A DNA stretch of 64,000 nucleotides from Vallitaleaceae bacterium 9-2 (GTDB taxonomy: Bacteria; Bacillota; Clostridia; Lachnospirales; Vallitaleaceae): positions 2,418,001 to 2,482,000 of the forward strand of contig CP121691.1 of the NCBI GenBank assembly GCA_038396585.1, in the 5' to 3' direction. Below the pieces are notes generated by a model. That model saw only the letters and a list, made by a program, of their open reading frames with translations, was not told the DNA's origin and did not search any database. The position numbers and the translations under genes are program-made. Shown piece by piece: positions 28,014 through 37,074 of the stretch; within the stretch, counting starts at the first letter, position 1, and every line of letters starts with the position of its first letter.

Positions 28014-31000
28014 TTACTTTGACTCAAAAAGAGAAACTAATGTATCAAGGCGTTGTAAAACCATTGCCATTTCAGCTCTTGTGAGTTCTTTATTCGGACT
28101 CATTTTATCATCTGCAGTGCCTTGCAGCAATCCTGTCGCCACACAATATCCAATGGCTTCTTTATACGCGGATTGTTCTATATCGGTATACATCATAGGC
28201 GTTTCTTTCTGTGGAAGTTGTTCACCTGTTGCTTCGAATAATACTTGTGCTAATAAGGCTCTTGAAATCGGCTGTCCCTCCAATTGCACTAGCGCTTGAA
28301 GCGTTGTCTCTGAAAGTCGTGCGCCCATAGACATCATTGGATAATAAGCCCAATGCTCTTGATCATGGATATAACGCTCAAGCGTCTCCTTTGCCAGTGC
28401 ATTTTTCACGCCACCTATATCATGAATGAGAAATACCCGGTCTAAAAACGTCATCGTATCTTCAGCTTTTAAAGGTTGGTCTGGATTAAATAATTCAAGA
28501 CTATAGCCTTTTACAATCCCTTTTTCTGAAAGGGTGCTAATAGCATCGTGCGCCCAATGTTCTTTTGGCATATCAATAAATTCTTTGGCTTCTTCTTTTT
28601 GAAGCTTAAGCACTTCAATGGGAATTCCCAGCTCTTTTAAGAGACTTGGCTTTTTTTGTATTTCAATTAATTGTTTTCTTGTGAATTGACCCAATGTTGC
28701 TTCTTCTAACTTCTCAAGCGTAAGTGCATCTTCTAAAACCGTATAGGAAAACACTTCAACAAATTGTCGTTGTATGTTGTTGCGATGGCGTACATCAAGG
28801 TTTTTCCACGTCTGTTCTACCGTTTTACTTTTGTTCGTATTGGAATGACTCGAATTACCTGTATTGCTTCCCGCTCCATCGCCTTCGCCCGTTTCTTTTT
28901 CAACAGTGATTTGACAGCTCGATTGTATTGTAGTATCTGCAACAGCTGTGACAGTTATGGTGACCTGACCCTCACGCAGTGCGTGCACAAGTCCATCTGT
29001 TCCCACCGTTGCCACTTCTTCATCACTGCTTGACCATGTCATAGCTTTATTTGTTGCATTTTCCGGTAATATGGTCGCCTTTAATTGATGGTTCGTGTTT
29101 TCTTGAAGCGCTAACGTTTCATCAGATAATACGATGCTATCTACGGCTACCACGGGGGTCCTAGAAAATTCATGGGCACCTATATCTGCTTTTTCTCCTA
29201 CATATAGGTTTGTTCCATATATATCCTGTGTACCTGAATCTTCAATAATGATTCCACCATCAATTGCCGGAGAATTATCTTGAAGCTTAAAGTTGGCAAT
29301 ATTTGCATCCCAAATACTTTGTATCCAAGTATCCATCGTGATGCTCTCAACCTCAGGGCTCACAAGCATTGGATCTTGAGTATTAAGGCCAACATATGGG
29401 TTTGGACTTCCCTCAAGTTCTAGAAGTGATTGCGGATACATGATATTGTGGGACATATTTGCTGCTTCATAATTTCCTGACATTTCTGAAAACTTTTCAA
29501 TTGTACCGTCTACATGGACGAGGTTATTTTTGAAGAACATATTTGCGATATTATCTTCTTGAATAAAATAAGGAAGTGTAATATGTTCACCTACATAAAT
29601 CGTATTGTTGTAAATTTTAACACGGTCATTCATACAGAAAAAGATTTCATTTCCATTTCCATCATTTTGGCTAATATTATATCTAAAGATATTGCCAACA
29701 CCTGCACTTGTCATTGTCAACAAAAATCCGCCTTTGTTATTATGGCTGTAATTATACTGATATATATTATTTTTGGTTCCAATATCAAAGTCAAATGCTT
29801 CGCCATCATTATATCCATGAACCCCATCATACACCTCGTTATATTGTATAATAACTCCATCGGTCTGGTATAACCACAAGCCGGCATAATTTCTTGATTT
29901 TGGACACGTACTGTGTCTTCGAACAATATTTTTTTCTGCAAGTCCCCCTGATGCAATCTCTGCAAGGACAATACCATCTCCATGAATGTCTTCTATGAGA
30001 TTGTTTCTAAAGACAACATCGTAGTTTTTTATGCTCCCTGTATTGCTTCCATTTCTGTATGTCTTTGTACGAAGCCCTTCAATAGCTACATTTTTTATAT
30101 GTGAGTCTTCTACGCGTATATCTTTAAATCCTGATGGAATGTCTGTTGCATTTCCTTTCTCATCCCGTGTATCCCCTAAAAAGATAATACCACCGGTTAA
30201 TTTATCTCCATCACAGTCTGTATTTACATCATGAACATAGACATCATTGATGTAAATGTGCTCTACATAGCCGTTACCACCTGCATACACCATGATTCCG
30301 ACACGATCTGCGCCGACTATATCAGCGCCTTGGTTTGTCACTTCTAAACCGTTAACCTCCCAGTAAGATACATTGTATAAATGTATCGCACCTTCTGCTG
30401 TCACATTAGCTGTTTCTAGGTTGGAGATACCATTACCGTTAATAATAGGTCTGCTTGGATTTTCCCCATATGCATCAACAATGATTGGTGCGTCCGCTGT
30501 ACCTGAACCTTTCGGTTTAAACTGTCCATTCCAAACGCCTCCACGTTTAAATAGAATTTGAGTTCCTGGTTGAAATTGAATAGCATTTAACTTATCTAAT
30601 GATTTCCATGCGCTCTCTTCACTTAAGCCATCTGCGTCATCATCTCCATTGAAGCTATCTACATAATACGTCCCTGATATTTGGCTTTCAAGTCTTGTTA
30701 GCTTAAATTCTTTTTCAACAACATTTTCTTCTTGGTCAGTTGCAGTGATGCGAACTGTATTTTCTCCTATCATCAGTGGAATATCATATAGATGATCACC
30801 TTTTGTGCGAATCTCCACACCGTTGACATCCACTTTAAGATTAACCGACACCGTGTCATTAACGCTTTTTGCCTTGATCAACACATCATAAAGCGTCTCA
30901 TGTGTATGGACTGAACCTTGTTCGATTCCTGATACTTCTAATGTAGGTGCCGGCAAGCCCTCAACAAAGACTAATTTAGCTGCATTGTCTATGTCCGTTT

Positions 31001-32498
31001 CTCTACTTGCTAAAAACGCTCCTTTTTGATCATGTCCGTCTTTTACTTCTAGGGCAAAATAAAGCTTGTCAAGCTTTGCTCCTGATGCCAGTTTTTGATT
31101 AATAAATGGGGCAATATCTAAATTCATAACCGTTGCATGCCCTGTCCTTTGATAGCTTACCGTTCCTGCTTTTTCTCCAACTGCAGGTGCCGTATTCCAA
31201 GTTAATTCATACTCATCAAACTCCGGCACCTCATAGATATTAATCACTTCTGTTGTTCTGTCTGTTCCCATAAGTTCACGCGCATAAAGTTGAATGTTGG
31301 CTTCTTTAACATAAGGTTCTTCATTGGCTGATACATCAAATGCAAGATATGTTCGTCGTTCCATATTGCCTGTGGCAGGCTTTTTTAATAATAATCCACG
31401 GGAATCGTTATTGCCGATTTTATCCGGATTATGTTTTTCAACATATGTATCTGCTACAACTGGGTATAGCATTGATTGAGAATATTCAACATGATAGGTC
31501 AAGGTTTCGCTTATATTACCTGACATATCTTGTGCACTAATCTCAATGACATTATTTCCACTATCTAGAATAATGGTATTCGTCCCATTGACAGCCTCTT
31601 GCACTACATTATTAACCACTACATTAATGCTTGGGTTGTCATCATAATTGTCTGCTACGTGTATGTCAAAAGTCAATTCTTTTTTAATCGCTTTGAGTCC
31701 GTCATATAAATCTGTCACTTTAAGTGTTGGTGCTAATTCGTCCTTATATTCACCCTGATATATATTTAGATAGGGCGTATAGATGCCTCCATCTTTATAT
31801 TGTGAAAAGAACTGGATACCCGCTTGATCATTTAATGTTTTGGGGTATATAGCTAGTGCAAACTGCAGGCCAGGATTTTCAACGAGTTCATCTTTTAGTG
31901 ATGTGATATCTATCTCTACCCATTGTCCTTCATCCTCTGCAAAAAATTCTTGTTCTCCAATAATATCACTGGTATTTAATGTCGGTGTATTGTTCCATGT
32001 CCAGTTTTCCTCACTAATGCTAGGCTTACTTGTTTTGTAGATTTGCATTATATCTTGCTTACCACTTCCAAAGTGTTCATGCAAATACATCGTGAGCTTT
32101 ATTCCTGTTACCTGCTCCCAATCAACATCTGTCGGCATGTCAAACTCCATATATCCTCTTCTAGAATAACTTTCATCTGCCGACCACTTTGCTTGAATAG
32201 CTTCTCTTGGAATGGTAGATGAACCTGTTGCCGCCGGAGTATCTGCATGTCTTCCTCCTCGAACGGTCGTCCCATAAAGCGCATTAGCGCGAATCGACCC
32301 TCCACTTTCAAGGTCAATTGCTGAAGAAGTTGTTACTTGAGCCTGTACCGCTTTGACAAAGATTTCTTCCTTGTCTTGCTCCTCTTGTTCTAGTAACACC
32401 GGCTCAGATAATGTTTCCTCTTGTGCATACATTCCAATACTTTGGAAGCTTAGCATTACCACTAAAAATAAAGCAAGATGTTTTTTTAACTGCTTCAT
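28014..32498 (-). CDS. SLH-anchored surface protein with parallel beta-helix
   Basis: A 1494-residue exported protein. Order of parts: signal peptide (1-26); two DNRLRE/CBM96-like modules each followed by Ig-like segments (about 50-610); a right-handed parallel beta-helix (about 610-1113, opening YYVDSFNGDDDADGLSEE and rich in N-x-I-x-x-N turns); a Big2 Ig-like domain (1116-1203); a Gly/Ser/Asn linker; and SLH repeats at the end (about 1307-1494, FIDMPKEHWAHDAISTL ... ELTRAEMAMVL). SLH repeats attach it to pyruvylated wall polymers. Beta-helix folds of this kind are common in polysaccharide lyases, so it is a candidate surface lyase or epimerase for the locus; activity cannot be confirmed from sequence. 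AGGAGG precedes the start. Confidence 0.85.
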   Translation of the reverse strand: MKQLKKHLALFLVVMLSFQSIGMYAQEETLSEPVLLEQEEQDKEEIFVKAVQAQVTTSSAIDLESGGSIRANALYGTTVRGGRHADTPAATGSSTIPREAIQAKWSADESYSRRGYMEFDMPTDVDWEQVTGIKLTMYLHEHFGSGKQDIMQIYKTSKPSISEENWTWNNTPTLNTSDIIGEQEFFAEDEGQWVEIDITSLKDELVENPGLQFALAIYPKTLNDQAGIQFFSQYKDGGIYTPYLNIYQGEYKDELAPTLKVTDLYDGLKAIKKELTFDIHVADNYDDNPSINVVVNNVVQEAVNGTNTIILDSGNNVIEISAQDMSGNISETLTYHVEYSQSMLYPVVADTYVEKHNPDKIGNNDSRGLLLKKPATGNMERRTYLAFDVSANEEPYVKEANIQLYARELMGTDRTTEVINIYEVPEFDEYELTWNTAPAVGEKAGTVSYQRTGHATVMNLDIAPFINQKLASGAKLDKLYFALEVKDGHDQKGAFLASRETDIDNAAKLVFVEGLPAPTLEVSGIEQGSVHTHETLYDVLIKAKSVNDTVSVNLKVDVNGVEIRTKGDHLYDIPLMIGENTVRITATDQEENVVEKEFKLTRLESQISGTYYVDSFNGDDDADGLSEESAWKSLDKLNAIQFQPGTQILFKRGGVWNGQFKPKGSGTADAPIIVDAYGENPSRPIINGNGISNLETANVTAEGAIHLYNVSYWEVNGLEVTNQGADIVGADRVGIMVYAGGNGYVEHIYINDVYVHDVNTDCDGDKLTGGIIFLGDTRDEKGNATDIPSGFKDIRVEDSHIKNVAIEGLRTKTYRNGSNTGSIKNYDVVFRNNLIEDIHGDGIVLAEIASGGLAEKNIVRRHSTCPKSRNYAGLWLYQTDGVIIQYNEVYDGVHGYNDGEAFDFDIGTKNNIYQYNYSHNNKGGFLLTMTSAGVGNIFRYNISQNDGNGNEIFFCMNDRVKIYNNTIYVGEHITLPYFIQEDNIANMFFKNNLVHVDGTIEKFSEMSGNYEAANMSHNIMYPQSLLELEGSPNPYVGLNTQDPMLVSPEVESITMDTWIQSIWDANIANFKLQDNSPAIDGGIIIEDSGTQDIYGTNLYVGEKADIGAHEFSRTPVVAVDSIVLSDETLALQENTNHQLKATILPENATNKAMTWSSSDEEVATVGTDGLVHALREGQVTITVTAVADTTIQSSCQITVEKETGEGDGAGSNTGNSSHSNTNKSKTVEQTWKNLDVRHRNNIQRQFVEVFSYTVLEDALTLEKLEEATLGQFTRKQLIEIQKKPSLLKELGIPIEVLKLQKEEAKEFIDMPKEHWAHDAISTLSEKGIVKGYSLELFNPDQPLKAEDTMTFLDRVFLIHDIGGVKNALAKETLERYIHDQEHWAYYPMMSMGARLSETTLQALVQLEGQPISRALLAQVLFEATGEQLPQKETPMMYTDIEQSAYKEAIGYCVATGLLQGTADDKMSPNKELTRAEMAMVLQRLDTLVSLFESK

Positions 32499-32568
32499 TC
32501 CCTTTTCCTCCTTAAATAGTTTAGTCAGTTATTATAATGTACCTATAGAGTATAGTATGCTATTTGCA

Positions 32569-32597
32569 CAAAAATAAGGGGAAGATTTCCTTCCCCC
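32569..32597 (-). terminator. Terminator after the SurA/PrsA-like gene
   Basis: Minus-strand GGGGAAG-GAAAT-CTTCCCC followed by TTATTTTT, 32 bases past the stop at 32629. It separates that gene from the beta-helix gene's promoter region. Confidence 0.85.
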
Positions 32598-32628
32598 TAG
32601 TAAAATCCGATATTTTTTTGTGTAAAAA

Positions 32629-33654
32629 CTATTGCATTTGGATATGATTATACTTTTTAGGATTGAACGTAACAATTGCCTGGTCAACTTTATCTGCCAC
32701 CATTTGTTCAAAGCGTTCCTCGAATATGCGTTCTTCTATGAATATCTTAGCTTCTTCAAAAAGCACTGTATCGCCTTGTCTACGCTCTAAACAAACCAAA
32801 ATATATTGCCGTCCATCATGTGTAATTGGTTGACTCATCTCATTTGTATCTAGAAGATATGCTTCTTCTTTTAGGCGTTTTTCTAACGGTGACGTATTTT
32901 CATCTTTACTTTCATCTTTTCCGTATTTTATAATTTTGGTTGAAAGCGCTCCTTGTGTTACATATTTTTCTTCAATCTCCCTTAACGTTGTTCCTTTTTG
33001 TATATCTTCAATCAACGATCGGACAATATCCTCTTGATTCTTCACATCCAATTCTTCCACTGCTATTTGTAATACTTTTAAGTTATCTGGTGAATTATAG
33101 TATGTCGCAACATTTTCTTCATATTTTTCTCTCAATAGATTTTCTTCTACAGGTGCAGCTGTCAACTTGAATCTTTTTTTTACTTTTAATAGAATCTTAC
33201 TATGGTATAGCATATACTCTTGGAAAGCATCTAGCCCATCCGCACCATAAGCGCTCTCTTCCCGTTGTATTTTCTTTTTTATCTCTTCATATGTGGAGCC
33301 GCTTAATACATTGTATTCTTCTGCGATTTTTTGTTCTACCTTTATTTGCACAAGTTTTTCCAAAGCATTCTTTTTTGCATATTCCAAAGGCGTCTCATGA
33401 TCAAAGTCTGTATTCCAAAATCCTTCATTATATTTCGCATCATATTTAGTACAAAAATGGTTCACCGTAAGTGCCTTTTCATCTTGTAAAAACATCTGAA
33501 ACTCTTCCTCTTGTATATGTATATCATTGATCGTTAAGGCCGCTTTGCTTTCATGCATTTGCCCAATAAGCTTAATGAAAAAGACCAAACCTACTATACA
33601 AACAAATAATGTAACTTTCCATGTCAATTTAAATGTTTTCCCTCTAATTTGCAC
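32629..33654 (-). CDS. SurA/PrsA-like membrane-anchored chaperone or isomerase-like protein
   Basis: A 341-residue protein from a GTG start at 33652-33654 with AGGAGG 6 bases upstream; a longer frame would overlap the preceding gene and lacks a ribosome site. One N-terminal transmembrane helix (about 13-32) anchors a helical extracytoplasmic domain resembling SurA/PrsA N-regions (LTINDIHIQEEEFQMFLQDE) and a parvulin-like C-terminal part (VLQIAVEELDVKNQEDI ... MSQPITHDGRQYILVCLERR). The parvulin core seems weakly conserved. It lies 17 bases after the HAD-like gene and upstream of the SLH protein, so a role in folding exported proteins is plausible. Confidence 0.65.
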   Translation of the reverse strand: MQIRGKTFKLTWKVTLFVCIVGLVFFIKLIGQMHESKAALTINDIHIQEEEFQMFLQDEKALTVNHFCTKYDAKYNEGFWNTDFDHETPLEYAKKNALEKLVQIKVEQKIAEEYNVLSGSTYEEIKKKIQREESAYGADGLDAFQEYMLYHSKILLKVKKRFKLTAAPVEENLLREKYEENVATYYNSPDNLKVLQIAVEELDVKNQEDIVRSLIEDIQKGTTLREIEEKYVTQGALSTKIIKYGKDESKDENTSPLEKRLKEEAYLLDTNEMSQPITHDGRQYILVCLERRQGDTVLFEEAKIFIEERIFEERFEQMVADKVDQAIVTFNPKKYNHIQMQ

Positions 33655-33670
33655 ATTTATCCTCCTAGAT

Positions 33671-34546
33671 TTATGTAAGAATCTTTTTAAGTTCTTGTAC
33701 TTGATTTTGTTCCCATGTTTTTCTATATGTTTTGTTGACAAATCCGTCTAGGTACTTATCTGTCAAAAGCTTCCAAGCTTTGCTTTCCTTACCGGGTATA
33801 ACAGGATAGAAGATGATATTGCTGGTACTTGCCACCTTTGCATCCCCTAGAGTATCTCCAATGAGCAGTATATTTTCCTCATCGTATCCTAGTTTTTTTA
33901 ATTGCTTAATATATCTAGTTTTATCGTCATCATTTTGAGCGTAGAAAAAGTATGCTTCTTCGTCAAGACCTGACTTTTTCCATTCTGATTTTAAATCATA
34001 CACCGCATTGGAAGATACTACAACAATATCTGCAAATATTTTTATTTTTTTTAAACTTTTGTTTACATGAGGAAAAGGCATTGTTCCATAAATAAGTTCC
34101 TGAATACTTCTATCCGCCTCATGAGACCACAATAATGCACGTTCTATAACCGTATCACTGGTTTTATCAAAAGCTTCTTCAAGGCTTGTTAATGTCGGAA
34201 AGTCTTCCGTCATTATCCATGCTTTAAGATTTGCTGTGTCTGGTAAATTAAAATAGTATCTATTCAATTCTGGACGTTTTTCCAAAGCCTCAAAGATTAA
34301 GCATAGTAGCATAAATCGATTTAACCCTCTATTTTTTGAATATAAGCTCATCTGTTCCGCTTCTTCTCTTACATATTTTGCTATGGGTTGAAGCTCAAAG
34401 CATTTAATCAATGCGGGAATTAAGCACTCTTTCCACTGAATCTCTAAAGTATTAAAAATAGAACCCTCCAAATTAATACATACTAAAAAATCTTTTTCTT
34501 TATTATATTGTTCTGTCATTTCCATAGGTTTTTCCAATCTATTCAT
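33671..34546 (-). CDS. HAD-superfamily-like protein lacking the catalytic nucleophile
   Basis: A 291-residue HAD-fold protein. Later motifs look intact: Ser in VVVSSNAVYD (motif II), Lys in DDDKTRYIKQ (motif III), and the acidic pair in ILLIGDTLGDAKVA (motif IV). Motif I, usually D-x-D-G-T, reads INLEGSI: the nucleophile Asp is N25 and the acid/base Asp is E27. A phosphoaspartyl enzyme mechanism is therefore not expected. The large alpha-helical cap between about 35 and 165 is typical of phosphoglycolate-phosphatase-like members. First gene of a two-gene unit with the SurA/PrsA-like protein; a binding or regulatory role is inferred. Confidence 0.65.
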   Translation of the reverse strand: MNRLEKPMEMTEQYNKEKDFLVCINLEGSIFNTLEIQWKECLIPALIKCFELQPIAKYVREEAEQMSLYSKNRGLNRFMLLCLIFEALEKRPELNRYYFNLPDTANLKAWIMTEDFPTLTSLEEAFDKTSDTVIERALLWSHEADRSIQELIYGTMPFPHVNKSLKKIKIFADIVVVSSNAVYDLKSEWKKSGLDEEAYFFYAQNDDDKTRYIKQLKKLGYDEENILLIGDTLGDAKVASTSNIIFYPVIPGKESKAWKLLTDKYLDGFVNKTYRKTWEQNQVQELKKILT

Positions 34547-34724
34547 CTATATATTTACTCCTCTCAAAGTACTTAATGCTATATTACTTTATTTTTTTTG
34601 TCTTTCATAGTTGAATGTTTTGTTCCCATAGGACAAATAAAAGCCGCTGTCACCCCCACTTGACTTTTATACTATAGTGTGTTAATGTGAAGTACAATGT
34701 CATAGTGTTAAGAAAAAGACAAGC

Positions 34725-34785
34725 AACGGTGGTACCATGAGCTTTCGTCCTTTGTCCCTTAAATTAGGGACAGAGGACTTTTATT
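34725..34785 (+). promoter_or_regulatory. T-box-like antiterminator and terminator ahead of the NSS transporter
   Basis: AACGGTGGTACC (34725-34736) followed by GAGCTTTCGTCC has the look of a T-box antiterminator bulge (UGGU, which would pair with ACCA of a tRNA with discriminator A). It is followed by a 13-bp terminator stem (GTCCTTTGTCCCT / AGGGACAGAGGAC, 34747-34778) and TTTTATT. AAGC at 34721-34724 can pair with GCTT at 34741-34744 as alternative antiterminator. A TTGACT (34660-34665)/TAATGT (34683-34688) promoter would leave only about 30 bases before the T-box, too little for a Stem I. The rest of 34547-34724 shows no AGAGA-type Stem I that I can recognise. Confidence 0.5.
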
Positions 34786-34838
34786 CGTCACTGCCATCAG
34801 CATAAACTCAACAAAAATTATTATTCAGGAGGCATTTT

Positions 34839-36176
34839 ATGGACATTCAACAAGAACAAAAATCAGGAGGGTTTCGCAGTCGCTGGGGATTTATATTAGC
34901 CTCTGTTGGTTCGGCTGTCGGGATGGCAAATGTGTGGGGATTCCCCAATAAACTAGGAAGTAATGGCGGTGGCGCTTTTTTATTATTATATCTTTTGTTT
35001 ATTTTTATTTTTAGTTATGTAGGTCTTCCTGCAGAATTTGCTATCGGGCGACGTGCTAAGACAGGTACTTTGGGTTCCTATGAAAATGCATGGAGCACAC
35101 GAAATAAAAAAGCAGGAAAAGCAGGTGGAATTCTTGGGTGGTTGCCGCTAGCAGGTTCTATGTGTATTGCCATTGGGTATGCTGTTATTTTATCCTATGT
35201 ATTAAAGGCATTATTTAACTCTTTAACCGGAACGCTAATGACTGTAAATACAGCAACATGGTTTGAGTCATTTTCACTCACAACTTACTCTGTCATTCCA
35301 TATCACATCATTGTTGTCGTTATCACCCTACTTACACTTTTTTTAGGTGCAAAAAGTATTGAAAAAACGAATAAATTTATGATGCCATTATTTTTTATTA
35401 TCTTTTTGATTTTAGCAATTCGTGTTGCCATGCTCCCTAATGTTATGGAAGGCTATGCTTTTATGCTTATTCCACGCTGGGAAGCACTTAAAAATCCAAT
35501 GGTTTGGATTGCGGCCATGGGACAGGCTTTCTTTTCCTTATCGATTACAGGAAGTGGTATGATTGTATATGGTGCATATTTAGGTGAGGAAGAAGATGTG
35601 GTCTCTATCTCTCGAAAAACAGCTATTTTTGATACTATCGCAGCACTTATAGCCGCTTTAGTTATTATCCCGGCATGTTTTTCTTATCAACTTGATGTAG
35701 GCGCAGGACCCGGACTACTTTTTGTAACGCTACCGACAATTTTACAAGATATTCCTATGGGACGTCTTTTTGCTATTATTTTATATGTTGCAATGATTTT
35801 TGCTGGAATCAGTTCGCTACAGAATATGTTTGAAGCTGTCGGCGAATCGCTACTTCATAAATATCCAAAACTTAGCCGTAAGGTCGTTCTTTTATTGATG
35901 TGTTTGGTCTGCCTAGGTATTGGTGTAAATATGGAAGCTATCTTCCAATGGGGTCCTTGGATGGATCTTATCTCAATATACATTATCCCTATTGGAGCAA
36001 CATTAGGTGCTATCTCATGGTTTTGGATAATGAAGAAGGACGATCTACTTTTTGAAATTAACAAAGGGACTACTAACCCTCAAGGAAATACTTGGTATTA
36101 TATCGGCCGATATATCTATGTTCCTTTTGCGATTATTCTCTGTTGTGTTGCACTATTTATGAAAGTAGCCTTTTAG
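34839..36176 (+). CDS. Sodium-dependent amino-acid transporter (NSS/SNF family)
   Basis: A 445-residue Na+ symporter of the neurotransmitter:sodium symporter family (LeuT fold) with about 11-12 membrane helices. The family's first-helix signature is clear: GSAVGMANVWGFPNKLGSNG with GGAFLLLYLLF following, where canonical members have N-I-W-R-F-P (here N-V-W-G-F-P, so the Arg is Gly). AGGAGG precedes the ATG. The upstream T-box-like element suggests control by an uncharged tRNA and thus amino-acid import. It is monocistronic, ending at a bidirectional terminator shared with the BKACE gene. Confidence 0.92.
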   Translation: MDIQQEQKSGGFRSRWGFILASVGSAVGMANVWGFPNKLGSNGGGAFLLLYLLFIFIFSYVGLPAEFAIGRRAKTGTLGSYENAWSTRNKKAGKAGGILGWLPLAGSMCIAIGYAVILSYVLKALFNSLTGTLMTVNTATWFESFSLTTYSVIPYHIIVVVITLLTLFLGAKSIEKTNKFMMPLFFIIFLILAIRVAMLPNVMEGYAFMLIPRWEALKNPMVWIAAMGQAFFSLSITGSGMIVYGAYLGEEEDVVSISRKTAIFDTIAALIAALVIIPACFSYQLDVGAGPGLLFVTLPTILQDIPMGRLFAIILYVAMIFAGISSLQNMFEAVGESLLHKYPKLSRKVVLLLMCLVCLGIGVNMEAIFQWGPWMDLISIYIIPIGATLGAISWFWIMKKDDLLFEINKGTTNPQGNTWYYIGRYIYVPFAIILCCVALFMKVAF

Positions 36177-36211
36177 TGCATCACTAAAAGATAAATATCT
36201 AAATAATATAC

Positions 36212-36250
36212 TAAAACCGCAATCAGCCTTTTGGCCGTATTGCGGTTTTA
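36212..36250. terminator. Bidirectional terminator between transporter and BKACE gene
   Basis: AAAACCGCAAT pairs with ATTGCGGTTTT, with a GC-rich inner loop (GCC/GGC). It lies between the convergent stops at 36176 and 36253. Confidence 0.88.
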
Positions 36251-36252
36251 TG

Positions 36253-37053
36253 TTATATGCCCATGAGACTTCTTGCCTCTTTTACTGATGCTACCTCTAG
36301 ACCAAGAACATGTATGATTTCGACAAGCTTTTGAACTAATGCATAGTTATATTTTGCTGTTGTTCTATCATCCATATAACGACTGTCTTCAAATCCAATT
36401 CTTACCAAAGAAGCTCCCATCGCTAGTGCCGTTGCAAGAAAACTCCAATCTTGTCTACCATAATGTGTTACACCCCAGATGGCATCTTGAGGTACAAAAG
36501 ATTGAAATGCATACAAGCTTTGAACTGTTGCTTGCATGCCTCCTTGATGCCCAAAGACTAGATTATACATAATCGGTTCCTTAAAGTTGGTGTGTTCTTC
36601 TTTTTTTAACCTTTCAATATTATGAATCATTCCAATATCAAAGACTTCCACTTCCGGAATAATCCCTCGTTTGTAGGACATATTCGCACAATAACGTATA
36701 TCTGCAAAACAATTGTTATAGATAGCTTCACCTAGATTGGTCGATCCTCCATTAAGGGATGCTGTCTCTGCTTTATCATATTCAAGAGGCTTACATCTTT
36801 GTTCAATCGTCATGTTGGATATGCCTCCGGTAGATACTTGAATGACAACATCTGTTTTTTCTCGAATTTTTTCGAAGCACTCTACAAGGTATGTTGTGTC
36901 TTCTGATAATTCACCTTCTGGCAAGCGCGAGTGTAGGTGACACATAGACGCGCCCTCTTTTACACATTGTTCTATGTCTTTGGCTAGCGAACCAGAATCA
37001 ATAGCATCCCCCGCCTTAACCGGGGCCACTGAAATAATGACTTTTCTTTTCAT
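36253..37053 (-). CDS. BKACE-family beta-keto acid cleavage enzyme (DUF849)
   Basis: A 266-residue TIM-barrel enzyme of the beta-keto acid cleavage family. These condense a beta-keto acid with acetyl-CoA and cleave it to acetoacetate and a CoA ester; the prototype acts on 3-keto-5-aminohexanoate in lysine fermentation. Zn ligands are seen as H39-x-H41 (MCHLHSR) and the Glu in RIGFEDSRY; ISVAPVKAG at the N-terminus is the usual substrate loop. Its gene follows the GntR regulator by 21 bases. No other lysine-fermentation gene is present in this window, so the keto acid is unknown. Confidence 0.88.
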   Translation of the reverse strand: MKRKVIISVAPVKAGDAIDSGSLAKDIEQCVKEGASMCHLHSRLPEGELSEDTTYLVECFEKIREKTDVVIQVSTGGISNMTIEQRCKPLEYDKAETASLNGGSTNLGEAIYNNCFADIRYCANMSYKRGIIPEVEVFDIGMIHNIERLKKEEHTNFKEPIMYNLVFGHQGGMQATVQSLYAFQSFVPQDAIWGVTHYGRQDWSFLATALAMGASLVRIGFEDSRYMDDRTTAKYNYALVQKLVEIIHVLGLEVASVKEARSLMGI

Positions 37054-37074
37054 ATATTTTCCTTTCTCTTTACT

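Noticed and set aside
28014-32498. Many plus-strand ORFs opposite the beta-helix gene
   Set aside because: All are short shadows with no ribosome sites or recognisable motifs; the minus-strand frame has a full domain series.
33655-33741. Longer N-terminus of the SurA/PrsA-like protein overlapping the HAD-like gene
   Set aside because: The GTG at 33652-33654 has AGGAGG at ideal spacing and gives a signal-anchor at the very N-terminus.
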